A stretch of 29,999 nt of DNA from a virus: IMG/VR virus record IMGVR_UViG_3300027759_000303, positions 1-29,999 of that record. One strand, written 5' to 3'. The position numbers and the translations under genes are program-made. Position 1 is the first letter of the stretch, and every line of letters starts with the position of its first letter. Below the pieces are notes generated by a model that saw nothing but the letters and a program-made list of their open reading frames with translations, was not told the DNA's origin and made no database searches. Below are positions 15,626 to 22,410 of the stretch, in pieces.

Positions 15626-16360
15626 TTATGCAGCTCCGTAAGCAGGCAGGTTTAGCGCATTTGTTTCAAAGAAACTTGGCATGACGCTAGCAGTGGTGCC
15701 GTTCAGCTCGGGAGCTTTGCCGCTAAAGAATAAGCTATCGCTTTGACGCAGCCAAAAGTCCTTATCCAGGTACTTATTAGACGACTTTCCAAGCTTGTCA
15801 TAAATCCATAGCGCCGTCATCTTGCGAAGCTTATTCAAGCTTTCGCCATACTTCTCTCCCACTTCTTCGCAGATTTGCGTATGGCAATATGCGTGGCAGA
15901 TCTCGTCGCGACTAATGTCACTCGCTACTGTCCGCAGCCCTTTATCGCCATTGAAACGAAAGAACGGAAGAATGGTAAAGAACAAGCTCCGCTCCAGGAC
16001 AGCCACCTTGGCCATGGGGAAAGCAGGATGATCAATCCATGCCTGACGAATGCGCAATGCCTCCTTCTCGGCCTTCTCGTCGATGCCATGAGCTTCTGCT
16101 ACATAATTAAGAGCCAGGTCATGGCGCTCTTCGTCCAGGATGTTGCTTTCAATGGAAGCAATCAGGCCAGGAGTATTTGGCAGATCCCCTCTGAGTCCCT
16201 CTAGGAGCATGTCCTTTACAGGCAGTTCAAGGTGACGAATAGCAAGGGCACGGAAAATGGTTTCTTCTGCACCATCGACAAATTGCCCACTGGTGACAGG
16301 AACTGCCTGCCAAGGGCGCTTCTTGGCAACAGCGGAAAAGTAATCAAGCTTTGTGGACAT
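15626..16360 (-). CDS. nrdB: Ribonucleotide reductase small subunit-like (R2), no canonical radical Tyr
   Basis: A 244-aa ferritin-like diiron protein. Metal ligands fall in the R2 order: Glu45 in 'RHLELPVKD', Glu77-x-x-His80 in 'ILDEERHDLAL', Glu123 in 'VLERSLFF', Glu153-x-x-His156 in 'DEICHAYCH'. In classical R2 the radical Tyr lies four residues after the first His; here that position is Leu84. The protein is much shorter than usual R2 proteins (about 320-375 aa). It lies 69 bases downstream of the large subunit gene, so the pair should form a class I enzyme making deoxynucleotides for phage DNA. The radical may be metal-based, or the assignment could shade into an R2-like oxidase. No Shine-Dalgarno is seen. 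Confidence 0.75.
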   Translation of the reverse strand: MSTKLDYFSAVAKKRPWQAVPVTSGQFVDGAEETIFRALAIRHLELPVKDMLLEGLRGDLPNTPGLIASIESNILDEERHDLALNYVAEAHGIDEKAEKEALRIRQAWIDHPAFPMAKVAVLERSLFFTILPFFRFNGDKGLRTVASDISRDEICHAYCHTQICEEVGEKYGESLNKLRKMTALWIYDKLGKSSNKYLDKDFWLRQSDSLFFSGKAPELNGTTASVMPSFFETNALNLPAYGAA

Positions 16361-16429
16361 TTTTTACAAGCAATGGAAAACAATACAGACAAGAAGAGAC
16401 AGCAAAGCTGCCCCTCCTTTTTTCAAGGT

Positions 16430-17863
16430 TTATTCAGCACAACTACTGCAAAAGCCAACATCTAAAGGGCAGGCTTCAGTGTCGTCCTCTAAGTTGAAAA
16501 AGTCATTCAGACTCTCTCCCAATTCTACACCAACGCTATCCTTCGCTTGTGTGCCACTCTGCACTTGAAGAGCGTAATACATAGAAGTTTGAGGACTGTC
16601 TAGCCACTCCTGCAGGAAATTCCTATCGCAAATTACTAGGTCTGACCAAAAATTCATGGAATAGCCATGGAATAAGCCAGTTTCTTGATATAAGGAAACA
16701 ATGCCGTCCGCTACTCTGCGGAATGATTTCCAACCCACTTCCTCAGCAATTTCCACTGCGCCATATTCAAAACGCTCTACGCCCATGGTTTCGCTGTCAC
16801 GATCAACAATGCGATCAATGGGAGGCGCAATTTCAGGCGTTGTAGTAAAGCCTTTCTTGTCGAGATAGCGATAGGAGCATGAGGCTGTGGGAGCAATGCA
16901 GAAAGCACGGTCCATGCCATAGCCACGAGCTACTGCCGCTGCATCTTCAATGGCATTGTCAAGCTTCCACACGATTTGACCTGCAATGGTATCAAACCAT
17001 TTGGTTTCCCAAGCACGAAGATCATCGCTTAGGTAAGCCTCAAGGGCTTTGCCAAAATCTTCATACGACACGCCTTGATTAGCTAAGAAATTGGCTAAGC
17101 CCAACATGCCTAGTCCCACTTGCTTATCAATGGCAGGGGAAAGATATTCGCCAGTGTCGCCCACGCCCGTAGAAGGGTGAAGCTGGCAAAGCTGCTCCAT
17201 GCCCTCTACAAAGGCATTTGACAAATCGTCAATGCCGCAAGCGCCCATATTTACATGCTGCAGCAAGCAAGTGCCACGATGGGGCAAATATACTTCCAGG
17301 CAAACATTGGCGCGAAGACGATTGCCATTGTCGTCATAGCGAATCTTATTTAACCAGACGTCGCCAGAGCTAATGCCTTGCAGCAAAGCATCAATTAGCT
17401 CAGGAGAAGAATCTTTCAGGAAGTTGTCATCTACATTCAAGCAGCGCTTAGTCCATGGCAGTTCTTTCCTGGAAGCCTTAATAAAATCCAAAGCATCAGG
17501 ATGCGTATAGTCAAGATGCAAAACTACAGCACCATTCTTATACTTTCCTCCGCGACGAAGGATTTCATTAAGCGTTGAATAAATCTTGCCGAAGCTAACA
17601 GGACCACTTGCAACTAAGCCTTTGCCATTCTCTTCTCCCTTCCCACGCAAGTTAGAAAGATGAATGGCAACGCCCGCACCATTCCGTAGCCCGTGGGATA
17701 CAAAGCGCCAGGAGTCTTCAATGCCACTGGCTCCTTCCATTGAGTCCTCGACTACGAAGACCGTGCAGCTAACGGGCAAACGACCATCAGCATCATCCAT
17801 CCAACTTTCAACCCTGCCAGTGCGTGCAATCTTGTCGCACCTTGCGTTTTCCTTGAGATTCAT
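16430..17863 (-). CDS. nrdA: Ribonucleotide reductase large subunit, minimal form
   Basis: A 477-aa catalytic subunit. Cys33 in 'LPVSCTVF' and Cys199 in 'HRGTCLLQ' would be the redox pair; 'ANVCLEVYLP' gives Asn186, the thiyl Cys188 and Glu190; 'NGAGVAIHLSNLRGKG', 'SGPVSFGKIY' and 'RRGGKYKNGAVVLH' are substrate-barrel boxes; 'APTASCSY' matches the phosphate-binding loop; 'MYYALQVQSG' carries the radical-transfer Tyr pair; the tail ends 'CSSCAE'. There is no ATP-cone and almost no N-terminal domain, so allosteric activity control is missing; cellular enzymes are about 750 aa. The ATG at 17863 follows a terminator-like hairpin by 12 bases. A GTG at 17905 would read through that hairpin and is rejected. 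Confidence 0.88.
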   Translation of the reverse strand: MNLKENARCDKIARTGRVESWMDDADGRLPVSCTVFVVEDSMEGASGIEDSWRFVSHGLRNGAGVAIHLSNLRGKGEENGKGLVASGPVSFGKIYSTLNEILRRGGKYKNGAVVLHLDYTHPDALDFIKASRKELPWTKRCLNVDDNFLKDSSPELIDALLQGISSGDVWLNKIRYDDNGNRLRANVCLEVYLPHRGTCLLQHVNMGACGIDDLSNAFVEGMEQLCQLHPSTGVGDTGEYLSPAIDKQVGLGMLGLANFLANQGVSYEDFGKALEAYLSDDLRAWETKWFDTIAGQIVWKLDNAIEDAAAVARGYGMDRAFCIAPTASCSYRYLDKKGFTTTPEIAPPIDRIVDRDSETMGVERFEYGAVEIAEEVGWKSFRRVADGIVSLYQETGLFHGYSMNFWSDLVICDRNFLQEWLDSPQTSMYYALQVQSGTQAKDSVGVELGESLNDFFNLEDDTEACPLDVGFCSSCAE

Positions 17864-17875
17864 GAGACAACAAAA

Positions 17876-17891
17876 GGGGGCCACAGCCCCC
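17876..17891 (-). terminator. Terminator-like hairpin just before nrdA
   Basis: On the minus strand GGGGGC-TGTG-GCCCCC is followed by TTTTGTTGTC, a strong intrinsic terminator shape. It ends the 122-aa gene's transcript (stop at 17931), yet the nrdA ATG lies only 12 bases after the stem. Either nrdA transcription starts inside or after the hairpin, or readthrough is regulated. Confidence 0.7.
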
Positions 17892-17930
17892 CTCAGAACG
17901 AACACTTCCTACTGTAACCCAGATCCAATC

Positions 17931-18299
17931 CTACTTCCACGGAACCATGTGAATGTCAAAGGCTTCATGCAGCGCCTCACGGACGCCGCCGCCATCCTGG
18001 TAGCCTTCGCCGTCAAACTTTCCATCTAACCATTTGTAGATGGCAAGAAAAATAGCTTCAGCACGAATCATGCTGTCTTCGCCATTGTTTTCTACTTGCT
18101 CAAGTACAAGATCGTAAATATTCCGACTTTCCTTTTCTTTTTCCTCCATGGCAATTAAATAACCAAGCGCAGCAGCACCCGCCTTGCTCGTGGCATGTTC
18201 GCACATTTCCATGCGTTCCTTTAGCTCATTGAAACGCTCTTGAGAGCCAAGTACATACTTTGTAACTACTTTGCTGAATTCGTTGAAAGAAGGTTCCAT
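17931..18299 (-). CDS. Hypothetical protein
   Basis: A 122-aa mostly helical protein starting MEPSFNEFSKVVTKYVLGSQ, with 'RFNELKERMEMCEHATSKAG' and 'AIFLAIYKWLDGKFDGEGYQ' as clear helices and a short 'DGGGVREALHEAF' end. I recognise no family. The ATG at 18299 is used; a GTG at 18317 that overlaps the previous stop as GTGA is an alternative. It is the second gene of a leftward pair and is closed by the hairpin before nrdA. The size and helical content resemble small phage regulators, but no DNA-binding motif is seen. Confidence 0.6.
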   Translation of the reverse strand: MEPSFNEFSKVVTKYVLGSQERFNELKERMEMCEHATSKAGAAALGYLIAMEEKEKESRNIYDLVLEQVENNGEDSMIRAEAIFLAIYKWLDGKFDGEGYQDGGGVREALHEAFDIHMVPWK

Positions 18300-18313
18300 G
18301 GGGAAAACGCTGG

Positions 18314-18556
18314 TCACCAATCAGGATAGGAGCCAGCAAGGGCAGAGTCAAGGGCAGAGTCAATGGCAAAAGAAACTAGGTCGGCCTGGTAGCCATTGAA
18401 CTTAGTCACAGAGGATTTCCAGAGGCATGTGTGCTCTGGCTGGAGCCTTCCTTTCAGTTCTGCTATTGCCTGGTTGAAATAACGCCTTGCTGCTACGCGC
18501 ACATGCCAGTGCTGCGTCACCGTGACAATGGTTTCTTGAGAATCGTAGTAACCCAT
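18314..18556 (-). CDS. Hypothetical protein
   Basis: An 80-aa protein beginning MGYYDSQETIVTVTQHWHVR. It seems to have an N-terminal beta segment ('TIVTVTQHWHVRVAARRY'), a helix ('FNQAIAELKGR') and a C-terminal acidic/Ala repeat, 'DSALDSALAGS', encoded by a tandem AGGGCAGAGTCA duplication on the plus strand near 18340-18360. I recognise no family. It stands first in a leftward pair with the 122-aa gene. The ATG at 18556 is used; a TTG two codons upstream is possible. No ribosome site is visible. Confidence 0.55.
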   Translation of the reverse strand: MGYYDSQETIVTVTQHWHVRVAARRYFNQAIAELKGRLQPEHTCLWKSSVTKFNGYQADLVSFAIDSALDSALAGSYPDW

Positions 18557-18644
18557 CGTCAAATCATACTATTAGCCACTTTGCTAATTGGCACAAGCTT
18601 AAGCTTTCAAGCTATAACTGGAGTCTTAAGTGAGTCTCATTCAC

Positions 18645-18656
18645 GTCTCATGAGAC
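18645..18656. repeat. 12-bp perfect palindrome GTCTCATGAGAC
   Basis: GTCTCATGAGAC is a perfect palindrome. A second AGTCTCAT half lies 13 bases upstream at about 18632. It sits about 90 bases upstream of the leftward 80-aa gene and could be an operator for it. There is no further support. Confidence 0.3.
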
Positions 18657-18662
18657 TGTGAT

Positions 18663-18997
18663 TTACGATAGGTAAAGGAGATGCACACGGTTACAAGCCT
18701 TCTCGACCAGGAGCCTCGTACACCGCACCACGTAACCTCCGCTAGGAGCCCTGCGCGCAGAGCCCCAAGCGCCTACGACAATAAGGGCTCCTTCCTAACC
18801 ATCCTTTCAATATTTCTTTAGCGAGAGCTGACGACGCCGCTGAAATTGTGATCGCACACGGCCAGGCAGAAGAAATTAACTAATACGATGTGAAGAAAAA
18901 GAAAGGACGCAATGATTGACGCTCTTGGGGAGCTACCTTCGCGATGAGCCCTGGAAGAACAATGGGAAAAGCAAGCGATTATTGTGAATCTCGATAT
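18663..18997 (+). pseudogene. Stretch with broken short reading frames, no intact gene
   Basis: About 335 bases without a convincing gene. A 46-codon frame runs 18681-18821 (begins MHTVTSLLDQEPRTPHH), with AAAGGAG touching the ATG, too close for a normal ribosome site. A one-base backward shift at its stop would continue into 'LARADDAAEIVIAHGQAEEI' ending at 18883. Further on, AAGGA precedes an ATG at 18912 (MIDALGELPSR then a stop, then 'LEEQWEKQAIIVNLDICRLS' in frame). These look like remains of one or two small rightward genes damaged by shifts and stops. Chance open frames are the alternative. Confidence 0.3.
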
Positions 18998-19026
18998 TTG
19001 CCGTTTATCGGGAATCGTTGTATGAT
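18998..19026 (+). promoter_or_regulatory. Sigma70-like promoter for the HNH gene
   Basis: TTGCCG (18998-19003), exactly 17 bases, then TATGAT (19021-19026), ending 21 bases before the ATG at 19048. The -10 matches five of six consensus positions and the -35 four of six. It gives the endonuclease gene its own transcription, as expected for a free-standing mobile gene. Confidence 0.6.
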
Positions 19027-19047
19027 TAGCGCAACTTATAACTGTTC

Positions 19048-19569
19048 ATGCCCGACATTGCTGCTTCTCTGACGGGCGTTGTGCTGACCAAGCAATGCAC
19101 TGTTTGCCGGAGAGAACTGCCAGTAACAATGTTTTACAAAAAATCAAGCGCCAAGGAGAGCCGGAAATCTTTTTGCAAGAAATGTGACAATAAGCGCAGC
19201 GCTCAATATAAAAAACAAAACCCAATACTTGTCCAAACTTGTCAAATGGTAGACCGGGCCAAGCGAAGGGCTGCCGAGAAACAATTAAGCTTTGATATCG
19301 ATACTAAATATGTGCGCTCACTTGTTGTTTTGCATTGCCCAGTTCTGGGAATGCCTTTGGAGTGGTCGTGCCGAAGAAATGTAGGCAATATTGTCTTGGA
19401 TGGAAGCCCATCGCTAGATCGCATTGATCCAACAAAAGGCTATGTCAAGGGCAATGTATGGATTATTAGTTATCGAGCTAATTTAATAAAAAACAATGCT
19501 ACGCACGAAGAATTAAAGCTTGTGACAAAAGCAGTAGGTGAAGCAATTGTTAAATCATTAGAGTTTTAA
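19048..19569 (+). CDS. HNH-family phage endonuclease with zinc-finger N-terminus
   Basis: A 173-aa protein. The N-terminus has paired cysteines 'CTVCRRELP' and 'SFCKKCDNKRS', a zinc ribbon. The C-terminus carries 'PSLDRIDPTKGYVKGNVWII' followed by 'SYRANLIKNNATHEEL', a segment characteristic of a large group of phage proteins annotated as HNH endonucleases related to endonuclease VII. It stands alone, rightward among leftward genes, with its own promoter, and sits at the edge of the abnormal-composition island. These are the usual marks of a homing-type mobile endonuclease. Active-site residues beyond the D-R-I-D box cannot be confirmed by eye. Confidence 0.75.
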   Translation: MPDIAASLTGVVLTKQCTVCRRELPVTMFYKKSSAKESRKSFCKKCDNKRSAQYKKQNPILVQTCQMVDRAKRRAAEKQLSFDIDTKYVRSLVVLHCPVLGMPLEWSCRRNVGNIVLDGSPSLDRIDPTKGYVKGNVWIISYRANLIKNNATHEELKLVTKAVGEAIVKSLEF

Positions 19570-19881
19570 TGCGCTCACTCCCCATCGTCCATGTTCAATC
19601 GTTCGCGCAGTCGCGACTAGCTTTACGCGCAATTAGTGACAATTACAAACGTGGTAGTAAATTTACGAACAAAAAGGTAAAAACCGGATGAAAAATGGTG
19701 TCGTATTTTTTACAGGATGCCCACCGCCCCTTCGGCCATAATTGCCGGGTTACTGCGCCAGACTAGCATCGGATTGGCAAACATTCTGTATCGGTTGCTA
19801 CAGTTTGACAAAAATATACATTAGCAACGCTAATAGTTGACTCTAAAGGTCGGGATTGACCCCCAACCAAGCACAACAAAA
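19570..19881. other. Gene-free stretch downstream of the endonuclease
   Basis: No open frame with coding character was found on either strand. The stretch is AT-rich in its centre and holds the candidate promoter/dyad at 19805-19833 and, at its right end, the terminator of the leftward operon. A weak hairpin CGGC-CATAATT-GCCG lies near 19735. No terminator was recognised for the rightward endonuclease gene. Confidence 0.4.
19805..19833 (+). promoter_or_regulatory. Candidate promoter with overlapping dyad
   Basis: A consensus TTGACA lies at 19805-19810. A weak GCTAAT-type -10 follows 18 bases later, within the inverted repeat TTAGC-AAC-GCTAA (19821-19833). If used, it would transcribe rightward, antisense to the end of the island operon. 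The poor -10 keeps confidence low. Confidence 0.3.
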
Positions 19882-19902
19882 GGCCCCCACTGCGGGAGGC
19901 CC
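19878..19902 (-). terminator. Intrinsic terminator of the island operon
   Basis: On the minus strand GGCCTCC-CGCAGT-GGGGGCC forms a stem of about seven pairs with one G-T, followed by TTTTGTTGTG. It begins 24 bases after the stop of the 51-aa gene, so it closes the leftward operon that comes out of the island. Confidence 0.7.
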
Positions 19903-19925
19903 TAAACAATCAGCACAGCCTGCGA

Positions 19926-20081
19926 TCAATTAATGAACCATCGGGGCTCGATAAGCTCCCATGGTTCGCCCATATAATTTTCGATAAGATCGATCAATTC
20001 GGTATCATTACAGGACGCTAGGTTATCGCTCAAAAGTTCTAGGTAGGCTTTAATTACGTCGGCGCGGTTGACTAGTTTCAA
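19926..20081 (-). CDS. 51-aa protein at the end of the island operon
   Basis: Found by reading the gap: TTG start at 20081, stop at 19926, product MKLVNRADVIKAYLELLSDN continuing to a C-terminal 'YMGEPWELIEPRWFIN'. It is a normal, non-repetitive sequence (helix then an acidic 'TELIDLIE' helix), unlike the genes upstream. The biased island begins within a base or two of its start codon, so an original N-terminus may have been lost or replaced. The TTG has no Shine-Dalgarno. A terminator 24 bases past the stop supports a real transcribed gene. Family unknown. Confidence 0.6.
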   Translation of the reverse strand: MKLVNRADVIKAYLELLSDNLASCNDTELIDLIENYMGEPWELIEPRWFIN

Positions 20082-20145
20082 GGGAGAGGGAGCGGAGGAG
20101 AGGAGAGGAGAGGAGAGGGGGCCCGGCTTAGCAAGCCTCGAGGGA

Positions 20146-20337
20146 TCAGTTAAGGAGGCGCTCGCGAGCTTCTCGAGAGGAGGAGAAAGGGAGGCGAGGA
20201 GCGAAGGCTTCGAGCTCTTCGAGAAGGGAGGAGAGGAGCTCTTCTTCGCGGGAGCTTTCGGGAGAGAAGCTTTCGAGAGCGAGGAGGAGGAGAAGCGCTT
20301 CGAGCTCAGAGAGGCGAAGGCGAAGGGAGGCGCTCAT
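20146..20337 (-). CDS. 63-aa Leu/Glu/Ser/Arg protein in the island
   Basis: Starts MSASLRLRLSELEALLLLLA and ends 'SREARERLLN'. Apart from Met1 and the last Asn it uses only Leu, Ser, Glu, Ala, Arg, Phe and Pro, just what the restricted dinucleotides allow, so coding status rests on context. Its ATG overlaps the GP88-like gene's TGA as ATGA, the usual coupling in this genome, and its end lies 64 bases before the 51-aa gene. If real it is a pair of amphipathic helices. If not, it is an accidental open frame in stop-poor DNA. No ribosome site. Confidence 0.45.
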   Translation of the reverse strand: MSASLRLRLSELEALLLLLALESFSPESSREEELLSSLLEELEAFAPRLPFSSSREARERLLN

Positions 20338-21458
20338 GAGAGGCCACCGAAGCGAGCGAGGCCTCCTCCCGCGAGCTCTTGCCAGTCAGAGGAGGGAGCA
20401 AGAGCGAAGCGAGAAGCGGCCGAAGGATCAGCGCCTCTCGAGCGCTTGAGGCGAAGCATCACGGCAAGGCCGGAGAAGCCCGCTCGAGGCGCGCGGTCCA
20501 ACATGCGAAGGTCGTTGAGATCCCCGTCTATGCAATCAAGGAGAGCGGGAGCTTCGCCTTCGGCCTCGAGGAGAAGGTTCGAAGGGAGAGGCGCGCCTTT
20601 CGGGAGAAGGATGGGCACAGCAAGAGAGAAGCCATGGCGAACCGCTTCGAGCGCGCGCCTTGCTCCTCCGGGATTGTCTGCAGCAAGAGAAGCCGTGGTG
20701 TGAATCCCGGCCTCTCTCATGGCGAGAAGGCGAGGGAGAGGAGCTTTCGCGTAGTCATATAGCGAAAGCCCGCGAACGTTCCGAAGCGCTTCGGGGATTG
20801 TGACTGTTCCCGAAGGTATGGGGCTTCCATAAAGGCGAGAAAGGCCGAGCGCCTCCTCCTTCGAGAGGCGCGCGCTCATGAAAGGCTCATGCCATGGAAG
20901 TTCTTGAGTGCCATTCCCGCGAAAGGCGAAAGGGAGGCGAAGCTTTCGCGCCTTTCTCATGGCGAGGCCTCCTCCCCATAGGAGGGAGCGGATAAAAAGC
21001 TCGCGATTGGCGAGCATGGCAAGCATGCGACGAGCGCGGCACTGGCCAGGCACTGTGGAAAGCCCTCCATGGCCAGAAAAGGCAAGGCAAAGCTCCTCAC
21101 AAGAGGGAGAAGAAAAGGCGCAAGCATTAAAGAGGAGCGCGCGCTCGAGGAGGCCTTCGCGTATTGCAAGCTCCCGAAGGCCGGGGAGCTCGCCTCTCAC
21201 GTTGCAAGCATGAGAAGAAGGAGTGAGTGCTCGCGCGAGGCCTTTCGCGGGGAGCATATGAAGAAGCGAGGAGAAGGCGAGGCCTCTCCCTTTCGCGAGC
21301 TTCGCATTGGAGTTCCCGCTCGTGAGAAGGCCGGGGATCGAAAGGCCGAAGCGGGAGAGAAAGGCCGAAAGCTCGCGAGGAGAGCGAGGCGCGCTCGAGC
21401 GAACCGAAGGAGGAGTGAGAAGCGAAGGAGGAGCGAGAAGAAGAGAAGAGGAGGCCAT
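20334..21458 (-). CDS. GP88-like protein in the island
   Basis: A 374-aa protein whose scattered conserved boxes resemble the GP88 family (mycobacteriophage gene product 88, function unknown): 'LLTSGNSNAKLAKGRGLAF' with 'LHMLPAKGL' (44-74), 'SPSCEELCLAFSGHGG' (117-132), an Arg-rich helix, 'FRGNGTQELPWHEPF' (179-193), 'LSLYDYAKAPLP' (231-242), 'TTASLAADNPGGARRA' and 'CIDGDLNDLRMLD' (309-321). These boxes are written with dinucleotides otherwise avoided around them, while the joining sequence has drifted to Leu, Ala, Ser, Arg and Pro. This argues for a real, selected gene. The first 40 residues are low complexity. The stretch before the ATG is CTTCTTCTC, with no Shine-Dalgarno. Confidence 0.7.
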   Translation of the reverse strand: MASSSLLLAPPSLLTPPSVRSSAPRSPRELSAFLSRFGLSIPGLLTSGNSNAKLAKGRGLAFSSLLHMLPAKGLARALTPSSHACNVRGELPGLRELAIREGLLERALLFNACAFSSPSCEELCLAFSGHGGLSTVPGQCRARRMLAMLANRELFIRSLLWGGGLAMRKARKLRLPFAFRGNGTQELPWHEPFMSARLSKEEALGLSRLYGSPIPSGTVTIPEALRNVRGLSLYDYAKAPLPRLLAMREAGIHTTASLAADNPGGARRALEAVRHGFSLAVPILLPKGAPLPSNLLLEAEGEAPALLDCIDGDLNDLRMLDRAPRAGFSGLAVMLRLKRSRGADPSAASRFALAPSSDWQELAGGGLARFGGLS

Positions 21459-21504
21459 GAGAAGAAGAGAAAAGAAGGAGAGAAGAGAAGGAGAGCGAAG
21501 CCGG

Positions 21505-21783
21505 TCAGGAAGGAGGGAGAAGCCAATCGAAGAGGAGGAGCTCGAGCTTCTCGAGCTCTTCGCTCACGTAGGTTCGGCTTTCTATATGAGCGCGAAAGTA
21601 GGAGCCTGCAGCATCAGAGCAAACGAGAAGCCACACATCACCCTCATAAAGCAGCACGGCCTGAGGAGGAGCCTCCTCGAGCGCGAACGTGTCAATTGTG
21701 CCGGGATGCATGCGCTCGAGCTCTTCGAGCGAACCGAGGCGCCTTGAGAATTTCCAGAGAGCGAAAGGAGAGAGAGAAGCCAT
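21505..21783 (-). CDS. 92-aa protein in the island
   Basis: Begins MASLSPFALWKFSRRLGSLE. The middle, 'MHPGTIDTFALEEAPPQAVL' then 'LYEGDVWLLVCSDAAGSYFR', uses His, Thr, Ile, Asp, Val, Tyr, Trp and Cys, residues whose codons need the avoided dinucleotides, so it looks like a true protein core (probably a small beta domain) flanked by drifted ends. It lies between the coiled-coil gene (27 bases upstream) and the GP88-like gene (46 bases downstream), in the same direction. Upstream of the ATG is TTCTCTCCC, with no Shine-Dalgarno. No family recognised. Confidence 0.6.
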   Translation of the reverse strand: MASLSPFALWKFSRRLGSLEELERMHPGTIDTFALEEAPPQAVLLYEGDVWLLVCSDAAGSYFRAHIESRTYVSEELEKLELLLFDWLLPPS

Positions 21784-21810
21784 GGGAGAGAAGGCGAAGA
21801 AGAAGAAAGA

Positions 21811-22245
21811 TCAGCGAGCGAGGAGAGGCCAGCGAACCTCTGCCATGAGCTCCTCGAGCTCTTCGAGGGAGGCCTCGAGGCGAGCGCGAAGCTCCTCGCG
21901 CTGATCAGCAAGAGCGCGAAGCTTCGAAGCGCTCGCGCGAAGCTGATCGACCAATGCGGCAATGCTTCGAGCGCTTGAGGCGAGGCGAGGCTCCCGCTCG
22001 AGAGCGAGGAGCGCTGATTGCGCATCCCTTTCGAGCTCTTGCGCATCAGAGCGAAGGGAGAAAGGCGAGGAGCGCTCCTCAAGAGCGAGGAGATCCCTCT
22101 CGAGGAGAAGCGCGAAAGCTTCGGCCTCCTCAAGAGAAGAGAAGGAGGTCTCTGGCCATGAGAGCTCACCGGGGAGGAGAGGCGAAGGCGAAAGGCGAGG
22201 AGCGCGAGGCGCGCGCTTCTCACCGGGGAGGAGAGGCGAAGCCAT
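21811..22245 (-). CDS. Coiled-coil protein, first gene of the island operon
   Basis: A 144-aa protein. The first 35 residues are Pro/Leu/Ser-rich with a repeated 'PLLPGE' motif. Residues 36-135 are a long amphipathic helix: 'LEEAEAFALLLERDLLALEE' early on and 'SIAALVDQLRASASKLRALA' with heptad spacing later, ending 'ELMAEVRWPLLAR'. It is a plausible phage coiled-coil protein, but the composition is partly dictated by the island, so the coiled coil could be a by-product. It leads the leftward operon. Upstream CTTTCTTCTC gives no Shine-Dalgarno. The hairpin region 22268-22386 would form its 5' leader or an RNA antisense to it. Confidence 0.5.
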   Translation of the reverse strand: MASPLLPGEKRAPRAPRLSPSPLLPGELSWPETSFSSLEEAEAFALLLERDLLALEERSSPFSLRSDAQELERDAQSALLALEREPRLASSARSIAALVDQLRASASKLRALADQREELRARLEASLEELEELMAEVRWPLLAR

Positions 22246-22267
22246 GAGAAGAAAGGAGCGAAGGCCT

Positions 22268-22386
22268 CCCCATATAAAGGCTTCGAGGCGCCTTTATGGG
22301 GACCTGATCAGGCATCCTGATCCTTTCGGGCAATATTGCCCATTGATAAGCGGCTAAGCTGATGAGTGCCCGATTGCGGGCTTTTT
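22268..22386 (+). ncRNA. Candidate four-hairpin RNA ending in a terminator
   Basis: Rightward, in the leader of the leftward island operon. H1 pairs CCCCATATAAAGGC (22268-22281) with GCCTTTATGGGG (22290-22301), with a two-base bulge. H2 is GATCAGG-CAT-CCTGATC (22306-22322). H3 is the perfect palindrome GGGCAATATTGCCC (22328-22341). H4 is GCCCG-ATTG-CGGGC (22368-22381) followed by TTTTT. Compact hairpins plus terminator, opposite a leader, are what antisense regulators of plasmid replication look like. No convincing rightward promoter was found, so transcription is inferred. Confidence 0.45.
22368..22386 (+). terminator. Intrinsic terminator (GCCCG-ATTG-CGGGC-TTTTT)
   Basis: A five-pair GC stem with a four-base loop and a run of five T, rightward. 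There is no rightward gene upstream for 2.8 kb, so it must end a non-coding transcript or readthrough from the candidate promoter at 19.8 kb. Confidence 0.65.
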
Positions 22387-22410
22387 GATCAGCCAGGCTG
22401 ATGGGTCGAA

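Noticed and set aside
17864-17905. GTG start for nrdA at 17905
   Set aside because: The added codons read through a terminator hairpin and have no family similarity.
20068-22357. Many long rightward and alternative-frame open frames in the island (for example 20068-20703, 21069-21848, 21582-22223)
   Set aside because: The lack of TA and TG dinucleotides removes stops from every frame, so length is no evidence. None of these frames shows conserved motifs, while the leftward GP88-like frame does.
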